Source: SZUA-1377 sp964622255 (GTDB lineage Bacteria; Campylobacterota; Campylobacteria; Campylobacterales; QNZT01). Taken from it: a DNA stretch of 18,890 bases. Below are positions 8,985-15,165 of the stretch, in pieces (positions within the stretch are counted from its first letter, which is position 1; every line of letters starts with the position of its first letter). The position numbers were made by a program, and so were the translations under genes. The notes below the pieces were generated by a model, which was not told the DNA's origin, did no database searches, and worked only from the letters and a program-made list of their open reading frames with translations. Location: the NCBI GenBank assembly GCA_964622255.1, contig CAZUPK010000009.1, forward strand, positions 1-18,890, read 5' to 3'.

Positions 8985-9052
8985 TAAAATTAAGGAAGGA
9001 GAAGGCAACTCCTCCCCATTTTAGAGAACGAGGTTTCCTTGCCGAATTAGTG
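8985..9052 (+). promoter_or_regulatory. Candidate structured 5' leader RNA of pflA (hairpin plus pseudoknot)
   Basis: Starting at the predicted transcription start, TAAAAT (8985-8990) pairs with ATTTTA (9018-9023), GG (8994-8995) with CC (9015-9016), and AGGAG (8997-9001) with CTCCT (9009-9013). This leaves the 7-base loop AAGGCAA (9002-9008). Its GGCAA (9004-9008) is complementary to TTGCC (9039-9043) downstream, so a pseudoknot is possible. In a competing fold GGAA (8994-8997) pairs with TTCC (9035-9038), and GAGG (9030-9033) with CCTC (9011-9014). The pairings are read directly from the sequence. A regulatory role is inference, and I do not recognise a known riboswitch class. Confidence 0.5.
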
Positions 9053-11371
9053 ATGAAAAATTTAATATATTTAACTTCAGTAATTATTTACTCTGTGTTA
9101 AATGCTTCATCGTTGGATATTATAAAATTTAAAGAAAATGCAGGTGATGTATATCATTTATCTATCAAATCTGACAAAAGGATAGTTTGTAGTGTTGATA
9201 GGGATTATCAACTTGAAAACAGGATAATATGTGATTTAAACAGTAAAATCGAACAAAATTGTAGTAAAAATTTTAAATTTTTTTCTCTTAATATTGATAA
9301 TAATAGGATATTGATTAAACCTAAATATGGATATAAAATATTTTATTATGAGGATGATTTTTTTGATAAAACGAAATTTAATACAAGTTATAACTACAAT
9401 AGGGTAGATATTGTTTTTTATAAGAAGCTTCCATCTTTTTTAAAAAAAACAGTTTACGAAGGATTAAATTTTAAGATAGATTTTAAATATAAAGAAGAGT
9501 TTTTTATAGATGTTTTAAATGACAACTTAACTCCTGTGGCAAGTTTAAAAGATGCCAATAAGCTAGATTTTATAAATAAGTTATTTAGTAAAAAAGACTA
9601 TAAATCAGTTATAAAAAAAGCTGATCAAGAGTTTCTTAATAATATTTATAGTAGTGAAATTTTGCTATTTAAGATACGAGCTTTAGATAAGATTTTGGAG
9701 AATAAAAATGAAACAGAATATAATTATTTTGATTTAAGAGGTAGTTGTGATCTTTTTATAGATAGATTTCCATCTCATAAGGATTTGGCAGAGGTTTTTT
9801 TCTATAAAATAAAAAGTTTGGCAAATAGTGGTAAAAAAAATGAAGCAATTACTTTGATAAATAAAGTAGTTGAAAGTTTTCCTAAAGATAAATTTTCAGA
9901 AAAAGCACTTTTGATTAAAGCAGAACTTTTATTTAAAAGTAAAGAAGGTAAAGAACTTGCAAACAATATTTTAAAAAATCTTCTTTATAGCACTAAAAAT
10001 GTAAAAAATGCATTGGAAAGTGCAATGTTATTGATTAACAATTATTTAAAAAATAGCAGTGTTAATAATGCTAAAATTTATCTTAGTAAGATTTTAAGAT
10101 ATGAAGATTATATATTAGAAAATAAAAAAAAGTTTTATGACTTTGCAAAAGTCTTTGCAAAATTAAAAGATTATAATGATGCGATGAAAATTGCTTTTGT
10201 TTTAAATAAAAATAATTCCAATGAAGAGTTGCTTAAAGATTTAGGTTTTTGGCAAGAAAAAGCCAATTTAAATGATTTGGCATATGAAACATATAAAAAG
10301 TATATAAAAAAATATCCAGATGGAAGATATAACGAGTTTATAAAGGAGAGAATGGATAAAGTTCTCATACATATTAAGGATAAAAACAGTAGTAAAAAAA
10401 TAAAAGATATAGATAATATTTTAAAAAAGTATTCAAATGAGCCTATTTATAAAGAGGCATTAATACAAAAAGCTAAACTTCTTATACAAGAGCAAAAGTA
10501 TGATGAAGTATTAAATATGTTAAAAGAGTTAAATGATATAAATGAAACTTCATATATTAAGTTATCTGCTGAAAAATTGTTATATAGATATTTAGATAGT
10601 GGTAATTGTTTAGAAAGTATAGAAATAGTTGATAAATACAAAGTTCGCTTAGATGGGAAAAAACTTTATAAGCTTGGTGATTGTTATTATAGAAGTGCCA
10701 GATATAAAAAATGCTTAGAACTTTCTACTAAATTTATAAAAAGCAAAGAAATTGACAATGGTAAGAATTGGTATTATTTAGCTATAAAATCTGCATATAA
10801 AATAAAAAATTATAATCTTGCAATAAAATTATATGAAGATTTGATAAAGTTGTCTAATGACAAAGATATAGATACTGAGGTTTACTATGAACTATTTTTT
10901 GCAAATATGGATTTAAAATATATAAATAAAGCATTGGAAATAGTAAAATTTATTGAGGATAAAGATGAAAGTCATCCTAAGTTACTTGATATATATTTTA
11001 AATTGGTAAAATTTTACAAAGCTAGAAGAGAGGATTTGATGGTTGTTTTGTATGGTAAGAAGATGTTAAAATTACAAAAAAAACTGAAGATAAAAACATA
11101 TTCACCTTTAGTTGATATATATCTTATAAAATCACTATCCAATCTTCATAAATATAAAGAAGCATTGGAAGTTTTTACTGATGCATATCTAAATAAGAGT
11201 ATTGACGATAGTTATAAAGCTAGATTATTATATTTAGCAGGTGAGTTAAATATTAAAAAGAAAAATATAAAACAGGCAAAAGAATTTTTTATCAAATGCA
11301 AGACTGATACTAAAAATGAGTTATGGCAAAAACTTTGTAGTGAGAATTTAAAACTTATAGAAGATAAATAA
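9053..11371 (+). CDS. pflA: Flagellar motor periplasmic TPR protein PflA (paralysed flagella protein A)
   Basis: I identify this as PflA, the periplasmic protein that in C. jejuni works with PflB to build the disk scaffold holding extra stator units in the high-torque flagellar motor. The evidence is its length (772 residues, against about 790-800 in known PflA, from memory), a signal peptide (MKNLIYLTSVIIYSVLNASS), an N-terminal beta-rich domain to about residue 170, and then helical TPR-like repeats to the C terminus. It also sits directly after nuoN, as in C. jejuni and H. pylori. Helical pairs such as KKNEAITLINKVVESFP and NYNLAIKLYEDLIKLS show the TPR pattern. ATG 9053 is chosen. An in-frame GTG at 9050 directly before it is an alternative. 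No Shine-Dalgarno lies at normal distance, since the nearest GAGG is 19 bases upstream. The gene is very A-, K-, N- and I-rich. No other flagellar gene is nearby. Confidence 0.82.
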   Translation: MKNLIYLTSVIIYSVLNASSLDIIKFKENAGDVYHLSIKSDKRIVCSVDRDYQLENRIICDLNSKIEQNCSKNFKFFSLNIDNNRILIKPKYGYKIFYYEDDFFDKTKFNTSYNYNRVDIVFYKKLPSFLKKTVYEGLNFKIDFKYKEEFFIDVLNDNLTPVASLKDANKLDFINKLFSKKDYKSVIKKADQEFLNNIYSSEILLFKIRALDKILENKNETEYNYFDLRGSCDLFIDRFPSHKDLAEVFFYKIKSLANSGKKNEAITLINKVVESFPKDKFSEKALLIKAELLFKSKEGKELANNILKNLLYSTKNVKNALESAMLLINNYLKNSSVNNAKIYLSKILRYEDYILENKKKFYDFAKVFAKLKDYNDAMKIAFVLNKNNSNEELLKDLGFWQEKANLNDLAYETYKKYIKKYPDGRYNEFIKERMDKVLIHIKDKNSSKKIKDIDNILKKYSNEPIYKEALIQKAKLLIQEQKYDEVLNMLKELNDINETSYIKLSAEKLLYRYLDSGNCLESIEIVDKYKVRLDGKKLYKLGDCYYRSARYKKCLELSTKFIKSKEIDNGKNWYYLAIKSAYKIKNYNLAIKLYEDLIKLSNDKDIDTEVYYELFFANMDLKYINKALEIVKFIEDKDESHPKLLDIYFKLVKFYKARREDLMVVLYGKKMLKLQKKLKIKTYSPLVDIYLIKSLSNLHKYKEALEVFTDAYLNKSIDDSYKARLLYLAGELNIKKKNIKQAKEFFIKCKTDTKNELWQKLCSENLKLIEDK

Positions 11372-11402
11372 ATAACAATAAAGCTTAGGCATAAGACATT
11401 TG

Positions 11403-11411
11403 TGCTAAAAT
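11403..11411 (+). promoter_or_regulatory. Extended -10 promoter for modABC, seven bases before the modA ATG
   Basis: TGC followed by TAAAAT (11406-11411) fits an extended -10 element. Counting to +1 puts transcription initiation at about 11418, the A of the modA start codon. No -35 box and no ModE-like inverted repeat is evident in the 46-bp pflA-modA gap. Confidence 0.5.
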
Positions 11412-11417
11412 GACGCT

Positions 11418-12149
11418 ATGAGGTGTTTAGTTTTATTTTTTATAACTTTATCGCTATATGCATCAGATATAAAGGTAGCACTTGCCGCAAATGTCAGTTA
11501 TGCCATAGATGAACTGTTGCAAGAGTTTTACAAATCCAACCATAATACAAAAGTAAGAGTGATTTTAGGAAGTAGTGGAAAGCTGACCGCACAGATAAAA
11601 AATGGTGCACCGTTTGATATATTTATTTCGGCAAATATGAAGTATCCAAATTCTCTTTACCGTGATAAAAAAGCTTTAACAAAACCTGTTGTTTATGCAA
11701 AGGGTTCTTTAGCACTTTTAAGTGTAAAAGAGAGAGATTTGTCAAGTGGGATGGAGTTTTTAAAAACAAAAGATATAAAAAAGATAGCAGTGGCAAATCC
11801 TAAAGTAGCCCCTTATGGAAAAGCTGCTATTGAAGCACTAAAAAATGCAAATCTTTTAGAGAAAGTAAAACAAAAACTTGTTTATGGTCAGACGATAGCT
11901 CAAGCAGTTGCATTTGCTATAAAGGCTACTGATGTTGGTATCATAGCAAAGTCAGCACTTTATAATCCGAAACTATCTTATCTTAAGCACAAGAGAAACT
12001 GGGTGGAGATAGATAGTAAACTTTATACACCTATAAAACAGGGTATAATAATGATAAAAAATAACAAAAGTGCAAAAGCTTTTTATGACTTTATACTTAG
12101 TTCTAAAGCAAAAGAAATATTTAAAAAGTATGGATATATAGTTGAGTGA
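11418..12149 (+). CDS. modA: Molybdate ABC transporter substrate-binding protein
   Basis: ModA is the periplasmic oxyanion receptor that delivers molybdate (possibly also tungstate) to ModBC. The protein has 243 residues. A signal peptide MRCLVLFFITLSLYA with an LYA/SD cleavage pattern is followed by the family landmarks AANVSYAIDELL (about 24-34), GSSGKLTAQIKNGAPFDIFIS (51-71, with the oxyanion-binding serines), and NPKVAPYGKAAIEAL (127-141). It begins 46 bp after pflA. No Shine-Dalgarno precedes the ATG, and a -10 element ends six bases upstream, so the mRNA may be leaderless. No later in-frame start would keep the signal peptide. Its 3' end overlaps modB. The pairing with modB and modC supports the substrate call. 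Molybdate versus tungstate cannot be resolved from sequence. Confidence 0.9.
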   Translation: MRCLVLFFITLSLYASDIKVALAANVSYAIDELLQEFYKSNHNTKVRVILGSSGKLTAQIKNGAPFDIFISANMKYPNSLYRDKKALTKPVVYAKGSLALLSVKERDLSSGMEFLKTKDIKKIAVANPKVAPYGKAAIEALKNANLLEKVKQKLVYGQTIAQAVAFAIKATDVGIIAKSALYNPKLSYLKHKRNWVEIDSKLYTPIKQGIIMIKNNKSAKAFYDFILSSKAKEIFKKYGYIVE

Positions 12150-12804
12150 GATATATTTTATACCATTTTTGCTTTCGTTTAAGTTGGCATTTTGGACTAC
12201 TTTGATACTTTTTATCATAGCTCTTCCGTTTAGTTGGTGGTTATCTCAAACAAAATCAAAGCTAAAGCCTTTTTTAGAAACTATCACCGCTCTTCCCATA
12301 GTTTTACCTCCCTCTGTTTTAGGTTTTTATCTACTTTGGGCATTTTCTGGTAGGAGTATATTTGGAGAGAGTTTGGTATTTACATTTTTTGGTTTGGTTG
12401 TTGCTAGTTGTTTTTACTCTTTTCCTTTTATGGTTCAACCTTTACAAAGTGGTTTTGAATCACTCAACAAAAATATGATAGAAGCTAGTTATGTAGCTGG
12501 AAAAGGGAAGTTTGAAACACTTTTAAAGGTAGCTTTGCCAAATATTAAACCTGCACTTTTAACAGCACTCATCATAACATTTGCTCATACTATTGGAGAG
12601 TTTGGGGTTGTTTTGATGGTAGGAGGAAGTATAGAGGGGGAGACGAAGGTAGCATCGGTTGCCATATATGAGATGGTGGAGACTATGGACTATAAAATGG
12701 CTCATATATATAGTGCTATTATGATAGCTATCAGTTTTTTAGTTTTGATTAGCATATATCTTTTCAACCAAAAGCAAAAAAGAAGATTTGGAAGATATAT
12801 ATGA
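12142..12804 (+). CDS. modB: Molybdate ABC transporter permease
   Basis: ModB is the inner-membrane permease of the molybdate importer. It has 220 residues and about five membrane helices. ITALPIVLPPSVLGFYLL lies in the N-terminal third, and the cytoplasmic EAA coupling loop EASYVAGKGKFETLLKVALP, followed by NIKPALLTALI, lies in the middle, leading into HTIGEFGVVLMVGG. The start is taken as TTG 12142. An in-frame stop sits immediately before it (12139-12141), and the next possible start (TTG 12184) would cut into the first helix. It overlaps the end of modA by 8 bp and ends in an ATGA overlap with modC. Confidence 0.92.
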   Translation: MSEIYFIPFLLSFKLAFWTTLILFIIALPFSWWLSQTKSKLKPFLETITALPIVLPPSVLGFYLLWAFSGRSIFGESLVFTFFGLVVASCFYSFPFMVQPLQSGFESLNKNMIEASYVAGKGKFETLLKVALPNIKPALLTALIITFAHTIGEFGVVLMVGGSIEGETKVASVAIYEMVETMDYKMAHIYSAIMIAISFLVLISIYLFNQKQKRRFGRYI

Positions 12805-13430
12805 TAAAGATAGATATTAAAAAAAATCTTTTTACAAGTGATGGAGAGATAGAGTTAAAAGCTGATTTTAAGATAAAAAGGGGTGAGTTTATAGCTGTTA
12901 GTGGTAGAAGTGGAAGTGGCAAAAGCACACTTTTAAGAGTGATAGCAGGACTTGAAAGCTCTTTTGGGAAGATAGAAGTTTTTGGTAAAATTTGGCAGGA
13001 TGGAAAGTTTTTTTTATCTCCTCAAAAAAGAGGTATAGGTTTTGTTTTTCAAGACTATGCACTTTTTTCAAATATGACGGTTTTACAAAATCTTCTTTAT
13101 GTAAAGGATGATAAAAACTTAGCAAAACATCTTTTGGAGATAACTGAACTTTACCCTTTAAAAGACCGATATCCTCACACTTTAAGTGGTGGACAAAAAC
13201 AAAGAGTAGCCCTTGCAAGAGCTTTGATGAATAGACCAAAACTCCTACTTTTAGATGAACCACTTTCAGCTGTAGATGAAGAGCTAAGGGAAAGTTTACA
13301 AAAGGAGATATTATCTTTACACAAAGAGTTTGGAACTACAACTATCTTAGTTTCTCATAGTAAAAAAGAGATAGAAAGTCTTTGTGATAGGGTTTGGGTT
13401 ATAAGAGATGGAGTTGTAGTTAAAGCTTAA
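12801..13430 (+). CDS. modC: Molybdate ABC transporter ATP-binding protein, short form
   Basis: ModC is the ATPase that powers ModB. It has 209 residues, covering a complete ABC domain: Walker A GRSGSGKST (35-43), Q-loop Q84 in VFQDYALF, signature LSGGQKQRVALARAL (128-142), Walker B LLLLDEP with D152/E153, and switch histidine H186 in LVSHSKKE. The protein stops soon after the H-loop at GVVVKA. The regulatory Mop/TOBE domain that makes classical ModC about 350 residues is absent. The gene overlaps modB by 4 bp and is the last gene of the modABC operon. Convergent genes follow after 46 bp. Confidence 0.93.
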   Translation: MIKIDIKKNLFTSDGEIELKADFKIKRGEFIAVSGRSGSGKSTLLRVIAGLESSFGKIEVFGKIWQDGKFFLSPQKRGIGFVFQDYALFSNMTVLQNLLYVKDDKNLAKHLLEITELYPLKDRYPHTLSGGQKQRVALARALMNRPKLLLLDEPLSAVDEELRESLQKEILSLHKEFGTTTILVSHSKKEIESLCDRVWVIRDGVVVKA

Positions 13431-13476
13431 TGATGTGATAGCTATCTATAAGAATATCAGTGGTTGAAGAGATTAT
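13431..13476. other. Convergent intergenic gap, modC / UDG
   Basis: This 46-bp gap separates two convergent operons. It contains the 10-bp perfect palindrome GATAGCTATC (13437-13446), too AT-rich and lacking an adjacent T-run to be a confident terminator. No other structure is seen. Confidence 0.4.
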
Positions 13477-14190
13477 CTAGCTTTTTACTAAAAGATTCAT
13501 TTTGCAAAATAGTTTATGAACTTTTTTATCGGTTATAAAACTTATATTGTAAGGATGAGGTAGTTTTATATTCTCAAATCTTTTTGCACTTTCAAACTTA
13601 GCTATTTTCTTAGAGATATTTCCAAAAAGGATGAGTTTTATATCGTGATTAGTTATCTTTTGTAAAAGAGTTTTTATAAAAGGTTTCCACATATTTGTGT
13701 GATACTTTGTATCCTCTTTTGAGGTAAAAATAAGTGCAGTATTTAAAAGTAAAACTCCATTTTTTTCAAAATTTTGTTTTAGCTCTTCTATATAATTTAT
13801 ATAGTTTTTAGTATCTATCTTTTTTATAGCATCTTTACTAAAATCATCCTTCAATTTTCCATCACAAAAAAGAAACATTTTCATCATATTTCTAAGGCTT
13901 GTAGCTTTGTTTACCTCTTTTGAAAAGCCACCGTTTGGGGCAAATAGAGTTGTTACCTTCATATCTATAAAAGCATAACCTCCAGCACTTTCCTTTCTAG
14001 GATAGGGATCTTGTCCAAATAATATATATTTTGTTTTATCAAGTGATAGAGTTTTAAAGGCATTTAAAAAGTTGTTTTTATTGGGAAAGTAATTTTTATC
14101 TTTTTCTAAAAAATTTAGATACTTTTTATCGAGAGATAAAAGAGAAGATGATACTATTTCTTTCCAAGATGGGTGTATATTAGTTAGCAT
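13477..14190 (-). CDS. Uracil-DNA glycosylase family protein, divergent family-1 type
   Basis: This is a DNA-repair glycosylase of the uracil-DNA glycosylase superfamily, expected to remove uracil from DNA in the cytoplasm. It has 237 residues. Motif 1 is GQDPYPRKESAGGYAF (59-74), where D61 aligns with the catalytic aspartate of Ung. The usual GQDPYH reads GQDPYP, and the stretch after it differs from canonical Ung. The uracil-specificity strand is GVLLLNTALIF (144-154, N149). The second catalytic motif is LPHPYNISF (209-217, H211) in place of HPSPLS. Thus the active-site D, N and H are all present within an unusual framework, and I leave the gene symbol open because a standard ung may exist elsewhere. 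It is the last gene of a four-gene minus-strand operon and overlaps the preceding gene by 11 bp. Confidence 0.78.
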   Translation of the reverse strand: MLTNIHPSWKEIVSSSLLSLDKKYLNFLEKDKNYFPNKNNFLNAFKTLSLDKTKYILFGQDPYPRKESAGGYAFIDMKVTTLFAPNGGFSKEVNKATSLRNMMKMFLFCDGKLKDDFSKDAIKKIDTKNYINYIEELKQNFEKNGVLLLNTALIFTSKEDTKYHTNMWKPFIKTLLQKITNHDIKLILFGNISKKIAKFESAKRFENIKLPHPYNISFITDKKVHKLFCKMNLLVKS

Positions 14191-14644
14191 TTAAGTGTGC
14201 TAACTTTATGATAAGTTCTACTTCACCGTGAGGAACTCTCTTTTCTTTTGCAATCTCCTCTATACTTTTCCCTTTTTTATATAAAGAGATGATTTCAGTT
14301 TCATTTGAATTTGATGATGAAGATAGCATAGAGAGTTTTAGTTGCTCTTGTATTTTTTGAACTTTATCTTTTAACTCTTTTTGTTCAGCATCTAAGTTTT
14401 TTATACTTCTAACTATTTTTATAAGAGAGTCTCCAAGTTCATAAATCTTTGAATCTAACTCTTCATAGCTATTAGTTGGTTTATCATCACTTTGAATTGT
14501 CATTTGATTATTTCTAAGTTCTATTATTGCCTCTTGTATTATATTTAAATCTTGAACCAATTGCTTATCTTTTATGTATAAGAAAACTATTATCAAACTT
14601 AGAACTACCACTATTACTATAAGTGTTATATAACTTAATATCAT
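14180..14644 (-). CDS. Membrane-anchored coiled-coil protein with C-terminal HTH-like segment
   Basis: The function is unknown. The protein has 154 residues: one N-terminal membrane helix (residues 3-25, MILSYITLIVIVVVLSLIIV), a long charged, probably coiled-coil region (about 26-115), a serine/asparagine linker, and a C-terminal segment LYKKGKSIEEIAKEKRVPHG that continues EVELIIKLAHLN. This last part resembles the short helix-turn-helix tail of the DUF6115-type family. The start is ATG 14644 because TAAAAGGAGTCAAAAA directly precedes it and its ATGA overlaps the stop of the upstream gene. A longer in-frame reading to 14707 would add a hydrophilic extension before the membrane helix and is rejected. 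The HTH-like part would face the cytoplasm if the short N-terminus is outside. DNA binding is only a possibility. Confidence 0.75.
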   Translation of the reverse strand: MILSYITLIVIVVVLSLIIVFLYIKDKQLVQDLNIIQEAIIELRNNQMTIQSDDKPTNSYEELDSKIYELGDSLIKIVRSIKNLDAEQKELKDKVQKIQEQLKLSMLSSSSNSNETEIISLYKKGKSIEEIAKEKRVPHGEVELIIKLAHLNAN

Positions 14645-15165
14645 TTTTTGACTCCTTTTAGTTCTCTTATATATTCTCTTTCTTTTGCCATAACTAGTGC
14701 ATTCCAATCTTCAAGATTTTTTTGACTTATAAGATGAATTTTAGCTATATTTTGTTCTATGCCGTATATATAGATAGGAATATCCCTCTTTGGAAAAATG
14801 GGAAGGGATATTTTTGCATAATATAGCACATTTTCTAAGAAGTTATAACTGTTTGTTTGTATATAATCGAAGTTTATACCTATTATTGTAGAGTGGTGTT
14901 GAAGTTTTAGTGAGTTGTCATCTTCTTGTTTTAAAAGAGCTTCTAGGTTATCTACTTTTTTGTGAAGTTCTATCAGCAGTGTTAAGAGTATTTTGTCAGT
15001 ATCCTCAAGTTGTCCTCTTGTTTTTAACTTTTTTATCCACTCTTTTATATCATCATTTATATATTCACTTAGTTTTTTATATTCACTTTCAAAAATAGCT
15101 CTGTTTGAGCTTACTACTTTTTCATAAGTCATATCCAACGATGCAGGGACAAATCTTATATCCAT
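14641..15165 (-). CDS. Hypothetical protein, possibly a degenerate PilZ-like domain
   Basis: I do not firmly recognise this 174-residue soluble protein. The first 85 residues are helical and contain DTDKILLTLLIELHKKVDNL continuing EALL, a pattern seen before the PilZ domain of some c-di-GMP effector-like proteins. The second half is beta-rich: IIGINFDY, then NVLYYAKISLPIFP, then PIYIYGIEQNIAKIHLIS. It ends in a helix with EREYIRELKG, where PilZ proteins often have QRELLRxxRG. The RxxxR and D/NxSxxG ligand motifs are not present, so c-di-GMP binding is doubtful even if the fold is right. It starts by sharing one base with the mqnP stop (TAATG) and overlaps the next gene by 4 bp, so it is part of the same transcript. 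Confidence 0.6.
   Translation of the reverse strand: MDIRFVPASLDMTYEKVVSSNRAIFESEYKKLSEYINDDIKEWIKKLKTRGQLEDTDKILLTLLIELHKKVDNLEALLKQEDDNSLKLQHHSTIIGINFDYIQTNSYNFLENVLYYAKISLPIFPKRDIPIYIYGIEQNIAKIHLISQKNLEDWNALVMAKEREYIRELKGVKK

Noticed and set aside
8980..9016. Signal recognition particle (4.5S) RNA, suggested by GTCAGGT, GGAAGGA and AAGGCA in order
   Set aside because: The diagnostic AGCAGCC/AGCA loop sequences are absent and the segment folds differently. The partial match looks coincidental.
9028..9043. Guanidine-III riboswitch, suggested by ACGAGG in a pseudoknot-capable leader
   Set aside because: The remaining conserved positions of that class are missing and the gene downstream is not a guanidine-related transporter or carboxylase.
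11372..11417. ModE operator upstream of modA
   Set aside because: No TATA-type inverted repeat with appropriate spacing could be found in the 46-bp gap.
12898..13263. 121-codon open frame on the minus strand opposite modC
   Set aside because: It lies wholly antisense to a well-supported ABC ATPase and its translation has no recognisable features.
13437..13446. GATAGCTATC palindrome as a bidirectional terminator
   Set aside because: The stem is short and AT-rich, with no T-run on either side. It may be only a chance dyad.
14645..14707. N-terminal extension of the coiled-coil membrane protein to 14707
   Set aside because: ATG 14644 has an AGGAG site at correct spacing and an ATGA overlap. 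The extension is hydrophilic and would bury the membrane anchor.
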